Assembly (NCBI GenBank): GCA_002505345.1
Contig: DAUY01000004.1
Span: 1 to 62,217, forward strand
Origin: Methanomassiliicoccaceae archaeon UBA370
GTDB lineage: Archaea; Thermoplasmatota; Thermoplasmata; Methanomassiliicoccales; Methanomethylophilaceae
Direction of reading: 5' to 3'
Length of the DNA stretch: 62,217 nt
Shown: one piece after another, positions 16,727 to 25,408 of the stretch
Layout: each line of letters starts with the position of its first letter
Numbering within the stretch: the stretch's first letter is position 1
Made by a program: the position numbers and the translations under genes
The notes under the pieces: generated by a model
Databases searched by the model: none
Told to the model about the DNA's origin: nothing
What the model saw: the letters and a program-made list of their open reading frames with translations, nothing else

Positions 16727-17095
16727 ATGAAGATTGTCACAAAGAGCGGCGATTACTTCGCCGAGCTGGACGATTCCGACGTCTCGAACGCCATCTGGCT
16801 TTCTTTACCTTTTAGGGCCGACATCAACATGATGGGCGGCGAGATCTACTTCGAGATGCCCCTCGATGCGAGGAACGAGGGTGCCGAAAGGATCACCGTT
16901 CTGGAAAAAGGCGACATCGCCTGGTGGCCCGCCCCCGGGGCGCTGTGCATATTCTTCGGCCCCACTCCTCTGAGCGGCGAGGACGGCAAACCGGTTTCCC
17001 CCTTCCCGGTCATAAAAATAGGCCACATCGACGACTGCGAAGGAATCGGAGATTCCGGCGACAGACAGCGCATACTGCTCGAATATGCATTCTGA
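16727..17095 (+). CDS. Cyclophilin-like fold protein (TM1367-type)
   Basis: The 122-aa protein resembles small cyclophilin-like beta-barrel proteins of unknown function (TM1367/DUF3830-type), with WLSLPFRADINMMGGEIYFE early and GDIAWWPAPGALCIFFGPTPL in the middle. Prolyl isomerase activity is not established for these. An in-frame TTG at 16718, four bases after GGTGG, is a plausible alternative start. It lies 29 bases after ilvC on the same strand and converges on the M24 peptidase gene, separated by only the stop codons. Confidence 0.75.
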   Translation: MKIVTKSGDYFAELDDSDVSNAIWLSLPFRADINMMGGEIYFEMPLDARNEGAERITVLEKGDIAWWPAPGALCIFFGPTPLSGEDGKPVSPFPVIKIGHIDDCEGIGDSGDRQRILLEYAF

Positions 17096-18178
17096 TCAGA
17101 TTATCGTGAGGTCGCGGTCGAAGGACGTCAGCCTCTCTGCGCCGCCGACCTTGACAAGACACGTGTCCTCGATGCGTATCCCCCCGACACCGGGGAGATA
17201 TATTCCCGGCTCTGCCGACACCACGTTGCCCGAGCGCAGTATCTGCTCCGATCTGCTGTAAACGGATATGGCCTCGTGGACGTCCATCCCGATGCCGTGG
17301 CCGAACGTGTGGATCATCCTGCCCTTGAACTCCCCCGCGTCGATGACCTTCCTCGCCTGGATGTCCGCCTCCGATGCGGGGGCCCCGTCGCGGTAGCATA
17401 GGAAACCGGTCTCCTGGGCCTCCATGACCGTCACGTATGCCCTTTTCAGGACATCCTTCGGCTCTCCGAAGAATACCGTGCGGGTCATGTCGGAGCAGTA
17501 TCTGTCGTACTTCGTTCCGAAATCGAAGAGTGCCACGTCTCCCTTGCCGAGCTTTCTGTCGGTGGGCGAGTGATGGGGCTTGGAGGCGTTCTCGCCGAAG
17601 GCCGCGATCGTGTCGAATGCGTTGCCCTCGCCGCCCAGCTCCCTCATCCTGTTATCCATGGCCGCCGCCACCGACTTCTCGGTCACGCCGGACCTCAGCA
17701 TCCCGGGTATCTCATCCGCTACCTTTGAAGAAATCCTGCATGCCCTGCGGATGGCCTCCACTTCTTTTTCGTCCTTCACCGAAATCGTGTCGTTGATGCT
17801 CTTGGTGGCGTCCGCCACCTTCACATCGGCTAGCTTCCTCACGTATTCCACCCCGGAGTACGGGGCGCTGTTTATGTTGAAGCCGACATTGACGCATCCC
17901 TTGAGCAGATCTTTGAGGATGTTGTTACGGTCCTCCCGGTCGGCGTACTCGTGTATCTCGCCCATGCCTTCCCTCGCGCCTTCGGCCTCCAGGGGGCTTA
18001 CGATGACATCCAGATTCCCATCCCTGGCCACCGCGATGCCTCCTTCGAACGTACCTGAGCGCTGCCCTGTGAGGTACCAGAACGTGGAGTCTAAGAAGGG
18101 CTCCTGGCCGTTGATTATGACTATGGCATCGAGTTCGGGCGCATTTTCCGTGAGCCTTTTCGCCCTGGAAGAGAACAT
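17096..18178 (-). CDS. M24 family metallopeptidase (Xaa-Pro dipeptidase/aminopeptidase-like)
   Basis: A pita-bread fold dimetal peptidase, 360 aa, with an N-terminal creatinase-like domain (about 1-125) and a catalytic domain holding the metal ligands in ALFDFGTKYDRYCSDMTRT, HTFGHGIGMDVHE, EPGIYLPG and IEDT. Most likely it cleaves N-terminal Xaa-Pro bonds in peptides. A perfect 8-bp hairpin abuts its ATG and contains the only visible ribosome-binding sequence. It lies 34 bases downstream of nadX on the same strand. Confidence 0.9.
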   Translation of the reverse strand: MFSSRAKRLTENAPELDAIVIINGQEPFLDSTFWYLTGQRSGTFEGGIAVARDGNLDVIVSPLEAEGAREGMGEIHEYADREDRNNILKDLLKGCVNVGFNINSAPYSGVEYVRKLADVKVADATKSINDTISVKDEKEVEAIRRACRISSKVADEIPGMLRSGVTEKSVAAAMDNRMRELGGEGNAFDTIAAFGENASKPHHSPTDRKLGKGDVALFDFGTKYDRYCSDMTRTVFFGEPKDVLKRAYVTVMEAQETGFLCYRDGAPASEADIQARKVIDAGEFKGRMIHTFGHGIGMDVHEAISVYSRSEQILRSGNVVSAEPGIYLPGVGGIRIEDTCLVKVGGAERLTSFDRDLTII

Positions 18179-18198
18179 GCCACCCGTATCCGGGTGGC
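18179..18198 (-). promoter_or_regulatory. Hairpin covering the ribosome site of the M24 peptidase
   Basis: GCCACCCG and CGGGTGGC pair perfectly over 8 bp with a 4-base loop. On the minus strand the hairpin directly precedes the ATG at 18178, and its 3' arm contains GGGTGG, the only purine-rich ribosome-binding candidate. Translation may depend on coupling from nadX or on unfolding of this stem. Confidence 0.5.
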
Positions 18199-18212
18199 CC
18201 TATGAATATGTT

Positions 18213-19019
18213 TCAGAGCGCTATCCAAACGTTCTTGACCAAACTCCTCAGCGCGTGGGCGGCCGAGAGTGCGGCAAGGTGGGATGTCCTCGGATTCTCC
18301 GGGGACGGTACGTTATAGGTGTGGCACACGGTCTCGCCGAACACGCCCCTGTACCTTAGCTCGTGGGAGTTGCTGGTGGTGTCGGGATCGGCGACTATGG
18401 TCACCTTGGTCTTATCAAAACCTATCCCGAACAGGCTCACCGTCGCGGCTACGTTGATGTTCTTGGGGAAGAGCTTGACCGCCTCCCTTGCGGTGCCCGA
18501 GTAGATCACGGTCCTCTCCTTCAGGTCGTCTACGACGATGCCCTTGTCCAGAACGTACGGGATGTCCTCCAGGCTCTTGGGGGCCTTGGTGGTTATCAGT
18601 TCCACATATTCCACGTCCGACTCCCTGGCGGCCCTGAGCCCGTCCACGCCGCAGACGGCCCCGGACGGGATGTAGATGCATGATTCGGTCTTGGAAGCCT
18701 TCTGGAACACCGAGTTCCTGAAGTCGTCGTCCACCAGCGCGCCTACGGACATGAGCATCATGCTTACCCCTCTCTCCACGACGATGGGCGCGAAGTGCTT
18801 GGCGGCCGCCTGGGACGCGGCCTCTATGACCAAGTCGCAGTGGTACAGCTCTTCTTCGACCGATTCCGTTACTATTCCCTTCTTGGTGGTGGATGCAACA
18901 CGCTCGGCGGCCTGGCGGTCCGTATCGTACAGGTAGATGCGCTTGACCTCGCTCATGCTGTCTGCGGTCCTCGCAAGATAAGACCCGATGAAACCGCAGC
19001 CGATTATTGTGATACGCAT
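18213..19019 (-). CDS. nadX: L-aspartate dehydrogenase
   Basis: NAD(P)-dependent oxidation of aspartate to iminoaspartate, the first step of archaeal NAD synthesis (it replaces NadB). The 268 aa have an N-terminal Rossmann IIGCGFIGSYLA, MLMSVGALVDDDF, and IPSGAVCGVDGL, ending with the domain that holds the catalytic His (DTTSNSHELRYRG). nadA and nadC are not in the window. The family can be confused with other small dehydrogenases, but the SGAVCGVDGL and SNSHEL motifs are characteristic. Confidence 0.93.
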   Translation of the reverse strand: MRITIIGCGFIGSYLARTADSMSEVKRIYLYDTDRQAAERVASTTKKGIVTESVEEELYHCDLVIEAASQAAAKHFAPIVVERGVSMMLMSVGALVDDDFRNSVFQKASKTESCIYIPSGAVCGVDGLRAARESDVEYVELITTKAPKSLEDIPYVLDKGIVVDDLKERTVIYSGTAREAVKLFPKNINVAATVSLFGIGFDKTKVTIVADPDTTSNSHELRYRGVFGETVCHTYNVPSPENPRTSHLAALSAAHALRSLVKNVWIAL

Positions 19020-19172
19020 GACCCCAGCAAATAAACGGACATATTAAGAACTTGCGCAGATAACCGTAAATATCTCCGTATGTCGGATATCATTAGCGCT
19101 TTTTTTACGTATTCGGCATTTATTCTACGAATATCGAAAACAAATCCGGACATATGACCGTCCGATGATTCC

Positions 19173-19180
19173 TTTTATAC
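19173..19180 (+). promoter_or_regulatory. TATA box of the archease gene
   Basis: TTTTATAC lies about 22 bases before the ATG at 19199, so the mRNA is probably leaderless; no ribosome-binding sequence precedes the start. Confidence 0.6.
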
Positions 19181-19198
19181 GGACGCTCATCGCCCCGC

Positions 19199-19606
19199 AT
19201 GCATTCCTACGAGAGACTGGAACATACCGCCGACGCGTTCGTTAGGTGCACCGGTACCACGCTGGAAGAGTGCTTCGCCAACGCCGCTTACGCTTTGTTC
19301 GACCAGACCCTCGACCTTAGAGATGTCGTACCTCGGAAGAAGGTGCACACGGAGACGTCCGGCGCAGATCCGGAGCAGAGGCTCTACAACCTCCTTTCCG
19401 AGCTCCTCTTCATCGAGGAGACCGAACGGATATTCCTCTGCAGGTTCGATGTGAGATTCGAAGGTGACAGGGTCATATGCGACGCAGAGGGCGAGGACCT
19501 GGACCTTACGAGGCACAGGGCCAGGACAGAGGTGAAGGCCGTTACGTACCACATGCTCTCGGTCGATGCCGAAACGCCCAGCGTCACCGTCCTGTTCGAC
19601 ATATAA
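19199..19606 (+). CDS. Archease
   Basis: Small chaperone-like protein that speeds guanylylation of the tRNA ligase RtcB and acts with tRNA methyltransferases. The 135 aa begin YERLEHTADAFVRCTG (conserved HTAD motif with the metal-ligand Asp) and end in AVTYHMLSVDAETPSVTVLFDI (conserved KAVTYH). The length is typical. RtcB itself is not in the window. The transcript is probably leaderless. Confidence 0.95.
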   Translation: MHSYERLEHTADAFVRCTGTTLEECFANAAYALFDQTLDLRDVVPRKKVHTETSGADPEQRLYNLLSELLFIEETERIFLCRFDVRFEGDRVICDAEGEDLDLTRHRARTEVKAVTYHMLSVDAETPSVTVLFDI

Positions 19607-19636
19607 TAAAATACACTGACGAGGGTTAGGAAGGCG

Positions 19637-20458
19637 ATGCTAAGAATAGGCTGGTTCTCAACTGGGAGGGGCCCGGGCTCAAGAAATCTCCTCAAGGCCG
19701 TAATGGACGAGAAGTCTAAAGGAAGGCTTGACATAGAGATAGCCTTTGTTTTCTGCAACTGGGACAATACGGAGGACAACAACCCGCGGAAAGACCAGAG
19801 GCAGATGTTCTTTGATATGGTACGCGGGTACGGAATCCCCCTTATTCTAAGCTCCTGGAAGAAATTCAAGCCCGAACTGAGAAGGGATAACGAGGACAGA
19901 TGGAGAATCGAATACGGAAAGTCCCTGAGGGAAAAGACCCAACGCTTCAACTTCGACCTCGGCGTCCTCGCAGGATATATGCTATGGATCGACGACGAGA
20001 CCTGCAGGACCTACGACCTGCTGAACCTCCATCCCGCGCTTCCGGACGGCCCCAAGGGCACATGGGAGGATGTGATCTGGGAGCTGATATCCCAGAAGGC
20101 GACCGCACAGGGGGCCATGATGCACCTGTGCACGGAGGAATGGGACCGCGGGGCGCCGGTGACGTACTGCGGTTTCTCCATCAGGGGGCACGGTTACGAC
20201 GATCTTTGGGAAAAATTCACGAGAAAGCTTAAAGGAAGGACCCTGAAACAGATAAGGGACGACGAGGGCACGGAGGAGCCTCTTTTCAAGAAGATAAGGG
20301 AGGATGGGGCCAAACGCGAGCTTCCGCTTATCGTTTCCACAATAAGGGCATTCGCTGAGGGAAAGGTCTCGATAAGAGAAAAGGCCCTTTATTCCGGGGC
20401 GTCCAAACTCGAGCAGCCGTACGACCTTACGAAGGAAGTGGATTCCTCGCTGAGATGA
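19637..20458 (+). CDS. Formyltransferase family protein (PurN-like)
   Basis: A 273-aa protein with an N-terminal formyltransferase fold. The catalytic triad expected from PurN is present: Asn and His in LLNLHPALPDGP and Asp in EEWDRGAPVTYCGF. GPGSRNLLKAV matches the phosphate loop. The protein is longer than PurN (about 200 aa), with a helical C-terminal extension after residue 190. Its substrate is unclear: glycinamide ribonucleotide is the default, but no other purine gene is nearby and its partner four bases downstream is a COG4030-like protein, which suggests a different acceptor. Confidence 0.75.
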   Translation: MLRIGWFSTGRGPGSRNLLKAVMDEKSKGRLDIEIAFVFCNWDNTEDNNPRKDQRQMFFDMVRGYGIPLILSSWKKFKPELRRDNEDRWRIEYGKSLREKTQRFNFDLGVLAGYMLWIDDETCRTYDLLNLHPALPDGPKGTWEDVIWELISQKATAQGAMMHLCTEEWDRGAPVTYCGFSIRGHGYDDLWEKFTRKLKGRTLKQIRDDEGTEEPLFKKIREDGAKRELPLIVSTIRAFAEGKVSIREKALYSGASKLEQPYDLTKEVDSSLR

Positions 20459-20462
20459 TCAG

Positions 20463-21593
20463 ATGGGCGAATTTGATACGCTGGACGATCTGGGGTTCAT
20501 AAACGACAAGCAGTTCGTCTGCAGCTGCTGGGGGTTCCTTACCAGAAACAACGGGACGAGGGACATATGCGAGCGTTTCATCAGGAACGGAGGCCACTTC
20601 TACGATGTGATATCGAGATACGATTCCCTTTGCGCATACGTCCTGAACCGCGACGACAGCCGCTCGGGGAACACGATGAAGATGATCGCCCCGTTCCTGA
20701 AGGCCTTCGGGGCGACGGACCTTCAGATACATAGTGCCAGCTCAGACTGCCTTGACCTGATGCCCGGTTCCGGGCAGGTCATGCGCTACGCTCTGAACGT
20801 CATGCCCACGTTCATAACCACAAGCCTTTACGAGCACGATGTCATGAACATATGCGGGGGGCTCGACATACCCATGGGCAACATAAGCTATACCGAGCTC
20901 AGCCTCGACGGCCACGAGATGACGAGACAGGAGGGCAGGTCTCTGAGGGAGGCCGCTGCGGACATCACGTCCCTGAGGGTCCCCAAGACGGAATACAAAC
21001 TCAACGTGCCCATGGAGCTGGCCGCGGATGACGTCAAGATACTCAGAAAAATAGACCAGATCGTGGCGGACATGGTGCCCATGCAATCCTCCGGATCGAT
21101 CATGCGTTCGATGACCTCCATCGGTTCGAACGAGAAGGCGTACACTCTTCTGGAGATAAGGCGCAAGACCTCCGTGGACCTGGACGGTACGGCTTACATA
21201 GGCAGCGACACCTCTGACTACCAGGCCATGGAACTGGTCAACGAGAGCGGGGGTCTGGCACTTTCTTTCAACGGAGAGGATTTCGCCGTAAGGGGAAGCA
21301 ATGTTGCAGTTCTCTCTAACGACTGCACGGTGGCCGCGGTGCTTCTGCAGGCTTTCTACAACGAGGGCATCGAGGCCGTGCTGGAACTCGCAGGCTCATG
21401 GGACAGGAAATCGCTCAAGGAGGCCGACTTCCCGGACCGCTACCTGATGGACGCCATGCTCGCCGCCAACCCTAAGAAACTTCCCGAGGTACACGTTGTC
21501 GACCGGAAGAACGCGGACGAGATCGCAAAAAAGAGCGTGGCCTACCGCAGAAAAATGCTGGGGTTCAGGTCCAGGACCGCGGAGAAACACTGA
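20463..21593 (+). CDS. COG4030/EhaR-like HAD-fold protein lacking the catalytic aspartate
   Basis: The 376 aa match, from memory, the archaeal COG4030 family (predicted HAD phosphatases, one member named EhaR in Methanothermobacter): FIRNGGHFYDVISRYDSL, MKMIAPFLKAFGATD and MPTFITTSLYEHDVM follow the family order. The first HAD motif, normally like DCEGPIT, reads CSCWGFLT here (residues 20-27), so the nucleophile Asp is absent. A phosphatase role is therefore doubtful; a ligand-binding or structural role is more likely. It is four bases after the formyltransferase and probably co-functions with it. Confidence 0.7.
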   Translation: MGEFDTLDDLGFINDKQFVCSCWGFLTRNNGTRDICERFIRNGGHFYDVISRYDSLCAYVLNRDDSRSGNTMKMIAPFLKAFGATDLQIHSASSDCLDLMPGSGQVMRYALNVMPTFITTSLYEHDVMNICGGLDIPMGNISYTELSLDGHEMTRQEGRSLREAAADITSLRVPKTEYKLNVPMELAADDVKILRKIDQIVADMVPMQSSGSIMRSMTSIGSNEKAYTLLEIRRKTSVDLDGTAYIGSDTSDYQAMELVNESGGLALSFNGEDFAVRGSNVAVLSNDCTVAAVLLQAFYNEGIEAVLELAGSWDRKSLKEADFPDRYLMDAMLAANPKKLPEVHVVDRKNADEIAKKSVAYRRKMLGFRSRTAEKH

Positions 21594-21619
21594 CGGGTCG
21601 GCCGTTTTGTTGAGATGAA

Positions 21620-21695
21620 TGGTGCTCCGGTCGGGATTCGAACCCGAGTGTCGGCCTCGAAAGGGCCGAATGATTGGCCGCTACACTACCGGAGC
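21620..21695 (-). tRNA. tRNA-Glu (TTC)
   Basis: The minus strand folds fully: acceptor GCTCCGG with CCGGAGC, anticodon loop CTTTCGA with anticodon TTC, and T-loop GTTCGAATC. The discriminator is A and CCA is encoded (21620-21622). No intron. Confidence 0.95.
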
Positions 21696-21814
21696 GTAAG
21701 GCGTCCATATTTGGATAGGATTAAAATAGTTTGTGTAAAAAATCAGGCTGTTTTGACGCTCACAGACGGTTGAACACGAAATTATTAATATAAGACAGCG
21801 GACATGGCAAGGCT

Positions 21815-22147
21815 ATGGTAGTAGACAAGGGACCGCTAGAGAGTGATGAGGAGGACGTATCGAGGATACGCCTTCCCAACATCAAAGAAGGGGAGATATT
21901 CGGAATTGCGGACCAGCTGCTCGGGGCCTCTAAGATCAAGGTCATGTGCGAGGACGGCGTATCCAGGATGGGACGCATTCCGGGAAGGATCAAGAAGCGC
22001 ATGTGGATAAGAGAGGGCGACCTTTTGATAGTCTCCGTCTGGGACTTTCAGCCTGACAAATGCGACATAAGGTTCAGATACACAAGGACCCAGGCCGTCA
22101 ACCTCAGCAAGAGGCACAAGATCCCCAAGACCATCGACATATACTGA
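21815..22147 (+). CDS. Translation initiation factor aIF-1A
   Basis: OB-fold initiation factor, homologue of eukaryotic eIF1A and bacterial IF1, binding the ribosomal A site. The 110 aa include the OB strand region GIADQLLGASKIKVMCEDG, RIPGRIKKRMWIREGD and a C-terminal tail. First gene of a long operon for translation and ribosome assembly; an AT-rich TATA-like AAATTATTAATATAA precedes it. Confidence 0.96.
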   Translation: MVVDKGPLESDEEDVSRIRLPNIKEGEIFGIADQLLGASKIKVMCEDGVSRMGRIPGRIKKRMWIREGDLLIVSVWDFQPDKCDIRFRYTRTQAVNLSKRHKIPKTIDIY

Positions 22148-22160
22148 GGCTTGAAACGGC

Positions 22161-22961
22161 ATGACCTCCTACGACGAGATATACTCCTACATGGAGAGGC
22201 ATGTCGACAGCCTCAAGACCAACAAGATCGGCGACGAGAGACAGACCGAGGGCGAGGTCTTCGACAGAAGGACGCTGATGACCCTCTACGAGTTCATGAC
22301 CTCGGGCGTGATCGACGCGGTGAGATACCCCGTGTCGACCGGAAAGGAGGGCAACGTCTTCTTCGCGGAAGACCCCGAGGGCGGACCTCTGGCACTGAAA
22401 ATATTCAGAACGTCTACTTCCACATTCAAAAGGCTTTCAAGATACATCGAGGGCGACCCGAGGTTCAGGGGCGTCTCCGGCAACCGCGTCAAGATGATAT
22501 ACGCATGGACCCAGAAGGAGTTCAAGAACCTACAGCGCTATTACGAAGCCGGGATACCGGTTCCGGAGCCCATCGCCTACGAGAAGAACTGCCTCGTGGA
22601 GGAGTTCATCGGAGACGAGACCGGGCCTTCGCCGCAGCTCAAGGATGTGGTCCTTGACGACCCTACCGAGACTTACGACGAAGTCGTATCTTTCATAATC
22701 GACGGTTGGAAGGACGCACACCTGGTCCACGGGGACCTCAGCGAATACAACGTGCTGATGTCTTCCGAAGGACCGGTACTGATAGACTGCGGCCAGGCGA
22801 TGACGATCGACTATCCGGGGGCAAAGGAGCTGCTGGAGAGGGATATCAGAAACGTAAACAGATTCTTCAAATTCCGGGGAGCGGACATCATCGAGCCCGG
22901 AACCATCACAGAAGAGACGCTGAACACGTCTGACGAAGAAGAGGAGGATGAAGATACATGA
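22161..22961 (+). CDS. rio1: RIO1-type serine/threonine kinase
   Basis: Atypical kinase/ATPase involved in late small-subunit maturation. The 266 aa show STGKEGNVF (flexible P-loop), LALKIFRTSTSTFKR (Rio1 signature), the catalytic loop LVHGDLSEYNVL and the metal Asp in LIDCGQAM, with an acidic C-terminus (SDEEEEDEDT). It overlaps the Dim2-like gene by four bases, which fits their joint role in 16S rRNA 3'-end maturation. Confidence 0.96.
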   Translation: MTSYDEIYSYMERHVDSLKTNKIGDERQTEGEVFDRRTLMTLYEFMTSGVIDAVRYPVSTGKEGNVFFAEDPEGGPLALKIFRTSTSTFKRLSRYIEGDPRFRGVSGNRVKMIYAWTQKEFKNLQRYYEAGIPVPEPIAYEKNCLVEEFIGDETGPSPQLKDVVLDDPTETYDEVVSFIIDGWKDAHLVHGDLSEYNVLMSSEGPVLIDCGQAMTIDYPGAKELLERDIRNVNRFFKFRGADIIEPGTITEETLNTSDEEEEDEDT

Positions 22962-23500
22962 GGACCGTGAGGGTCGCGACGGACAGGGTCGGAGTTCTTA
23001 TCGGAAAATCCGGTGAGACGAAAAGAATGCTACAGGAGGTGTCCGGCATACCGATCGACATAAGAGAGGACGGGCTGGTCATAATCCACGAGGAGAAGAC
23101 CGAGGACGCCCTGATGCCCCTAAAGCTGGCAGATGTGATAAAGGCTGTAGGCAGGGGTTTCAACCCCGAGAAAGCTTTGCGCCTGATGGAGGACGACGAG
23201 TTCCTTGAGATAGTCGATCTGAAAGAGTTCGTCGGCGACAGGACCAATCAGCTGAGCAGGATACGGGGGAGGCTCATCGGCAAGGACGGCAAGACCCGCC
23301 GCATAATAGAGGACCTGACCCGTTGCGAGATGATAATCTACGGCAATACGGTGGGACTGATAGGAAACTCCATAAGCCTGCCGATCGCCAAGCACGCCGT
23401 GGAGATGATACTCAACGGCAGCGAGCACTCCAGCGTGTACCACTATCTGGAAAGCCAGAGGCCCCGTCTCAGGATAGCCGAGATGGGATTCGACATCTGA
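22958..23500 (+). CDS. KH-domain protein, Dim2/Pno1 homologue
   Basis: A 180-aa RNA-binding protein with two KH domains (VGVLIGKSGETKRML near residue 10; RIRGRLIGKDGKTRRIIEDL near residue 105). In eukaryotes Pno1/Dim2 binds the 3' end of pre-18S rRNA with Rio1, Nob1 and Dim1. Co-occurrence in this operon with rio1 and the Dim1 homologue ksgA supports the same role. Start overlaps rio1 by four bases. Confidence 0.95.
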   Translation: MRTVRVATDRVGVLIGKSGETKRMLQEVSGIPIDIREDGLVIIHEEKTEDALMPLKLADVIKAVGRGFNPEKALRLMEDDEFLEIVDLKEFVGDRTNQLSRIRGRLIGKDGKTRRIIEDLTRCEMIIYGNTVGLIGNSISLPIAKHAVEMILNGSEHSSVYHYLESQRPRLRIAEMGFDI

Positions 23501-23509
23501 GGTGCACCG

Positions 23510-24745
23510 ATGGAAGACTGGATATCGGACAACATCGAAAAGGCCGCGGGAATAGCCAAGCTCGGGCTCTGCGACCGCTGCCTGGGACGCATGTTCGGAA
23601 AAGAGGGCACGGGCATGACGAACGACGTGCGCGGGGCGATGCTCCGCGGGGCGCTCGTTTCCAAAGGGATCGACACGGCCCCTCTCGAGAACTGCCCTCT
23701 GTGCGGCAACATATTCGAACTCCTGACGCGCTTCGCGGAGGCGGTTTCGGATGCCGTCGGAACCGTGGAATCGGACAACTTCCTGGTAGGCACCAAGGTG
23801 GACCCGGCCGTGGCCGCAATGGAGAAAGAGATCGCGGAGGAGTTCGGGCTCGAGAAGAACGAGCCTATCAAGACGGAGCTCAACAGGGAGATCGGAAAAC
23901 TGTCCATACCTTTGCTGGGCAGGGATGTGGAATTCACAAACCCCCAGGTGGTCGCATGCGTGGACACCCGTTTCGCCGATGTCGAACTGGATGTCAAACC
24001 GGTTTTCATAGCCGGACGATACAACAAGCTGAGCAGGGAGATCCCGCAGACGATTTGGCCCTGCAGAATGTGCAAAGGCAAGGGGTGCCCCAGATGCAAA
24101 GGCACAGGCAAGATGTACCAGACTTCCGTTCAAGAGATCGTCGGGGACGTCGCGCTCAGGATGAGCGGCGGGGAGGAGCACTTCTTCCACGGAATGGGCA
24201 GGGAGGACATCGACGCCCTGATGCTAGGCGACGGGAGGCCCTTCGTACTGGAGATCAGCGCTCCGAAGACCAGGGAGATCGATCTGGAAGAGCTCTCCCG
24301 GGAGGCGAACCTCTCCGAACTGGCACAGTTCAAGGGCCTGCACTACGTTCAACGCGAGGCAGTGCAGAGATACAAGGGCGCAGACCCAGACAAAGTGTAT
24401 CGCGCACGTGTGAAATCCGAGGGTAAAGTTAATAAAGAGAAACTAATTGGGGTAGCCTTAGCGTTCAAGGATGTTCGCATCGACCAGAGGACCCCGACCC
24501 GTGTCGAGCACAGACGTGCCGACCTCGTCCGGAAGAGATGGATCCGCTGGGTCGAGGCTGAACCGGTCGACGACTATGTCTTCGACCTTACGCTTGAGAC
24601 AGAGTCCGGAACTTACGTGAAAGAGTTCGTTTCCGGAGACGGGGGGAGGAGCAAGCCAAACTTCTCGGAATCCCTCGGTGTCCCCTGCGTCGTCCAGGAG
24701 TTGGACGTGTTGGCGATCAAATACAAAGAACCAGAGTGTGAATGA
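23510..24745 (+). CDS. pus10: tRNA pseudouridine synthase Pus10
   Basis: Makes pseudouridine 54 (and often 55) in the archaeal tRNA T-loop. The 411 aa have N-terminal zinc ligands (CDRCLGRMF; CPLCGN), a THUMP-like domain, a second Cys cluster CRMCKGKGCPRCKGTGK characteristic of Pus10, and the catalytic segment GREDIDALMLGDGRPF, whose Asp in GREDID is the nucleophile. It ends overlapping the L21e ribosome-site region. Longer overlapping frames are shadows. Confidence 0.95.
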   Translation: MEDWISDNIEKAAGIAKLGLCDRCLGRMFGKEGTGMTNDVRGAMLRGALVSKGIDTAPLENCPLCGNIFELLTRFAEAVSDAVGTVESDNFLVGTKVDPAVAAMEKEIAEEFGLEKNEPIKTELNREIGKLSIPLLGRDVEFTNPQVVACVDTRFADVELDVKPVFIAGRYNKLSREIPQTIWPCRMCKGKGCPRCKGTGKMYQTSVQEIVGDVALRMSGGEEHFFHGMGREDIDALMLGDGRPFVLEISAPKTREIDLEELSREANLSELAQFKGLHYVQREAVQRYKGADPDKVYRARVKSEGKVNKEKLIGVALAFKDVRIDQRTPTRVEHRRADLVRKRWIRWVEAEPVDDYVFDLTLETESGTYVKEFVSGDGGRSKPNFSESLGVPCVVQELDVLAIKYKEPECE

Positions 24746-24746
24746 G

Positions 24747-25040
24747 ATGCAGGCATCCAAAGGAACAAGGACAAAGACCCGCAACGTGCTCAAGAAGAAA
24801 CCCAGAGCCAGCGGTCTTTCGCCTATCACAAAGGGCCTCCAGATTTTCGAATCCGGAGAGAAGGTCAACATAGTGATAGACCCCAGCGTACACAAGGGAA
24901 TGCCGTTCTCCAGGTTCCACGGCCTTACCGGAGTCATAGTCGGCTCCAGGGGAGCCGCGTACGAGGTAAGCGTCAAATCCGGCAACAAGACCAAGATGGT
25001 CGTTGCCAGGCCCGAGCACCTCGTCAGGAACGTGCAGTGA
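24747..25040 (+). CDS. rpl21e: Large-subunit ribosomal protein L21e
   Basis: Archaeal/eukaryotic-type L21e, 97 aa, with the family start (QASKGTRTKTRNVLKKKPR), KVNIVIDPSVHKGMPFSRFH and GVIVGSRGAAYEV. The ATG at 24747 lies one base after the pus10 stop; an in-frame upstream start inside pus10 would add non-family sequence. Confidence 0.96.
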   Translation: MQASKGTRTKTRNVLKKKPRASGLSPITKGLQIFESGEKVNIVIDPSVHKGMPFSRFHGLTGVIVGSRGAAYEVSVKSGNKTKMVVARPEHLVRNVQ

Positions 25041-25066
25041 ACGGATAAATATAACAGGTGGATAAA

Positions 25067-25384
25067 ATGGCTGAAAGGTATGTTAGTCTGGCAGAAGTGA
25101 ACAGCCTATTGGCTGCAGAGAAAGAGAATAGAGGACTCCTCACACTTCAGAATGCTTCGATGGAGCATGCCAAGGTCATGAGCCGTCTCTCGGCAGAGGA
25201 CGCAACCAAGCTGATAGAAGAGCTGAAGTCCATCCCGCCTGTTTCAGATTTTACCGCTGTTAAGATAGCGGACGTGCTCCCCCAATTCCCGGTCGACCTA
25301 CGTGCGATCTTCTCGAAAGAGAGGGTCAATCTGGAACCCGAGGCCATTGAAAAAATATTAGCGACAGTCGCTAAATACATGTAA
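25067..25384 (+). CDS. rpoF: DNA-directed RNA polymerase subunit F (Rpb4 homologue)
   Basis: Forms the polymerase stalk with RpoE. The 105 aa are mostly helical, with the HRDC-like C-terminal part (KLIEELKSIPPVSDFTAVKIADVLP). ATG 25067 is preferred over GTG 25058 because AGGTGG is placed correctly for the ATG. Downstream of L21e, as in many archaea. Confidence 0.93.
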   Translation: MAERYVSLAEVNSLLAAEKENRGLLTLQNASMEHAKVMSRLSAEDATKLIEELKSIPPVSDFTAVKIADVLPQFPVDLRAIFSKERVNLEPEAIEKILATVAKYM

Positions 25385-25408
25385 GCAGGTACTCGGAAGG
25401 GGATTACC

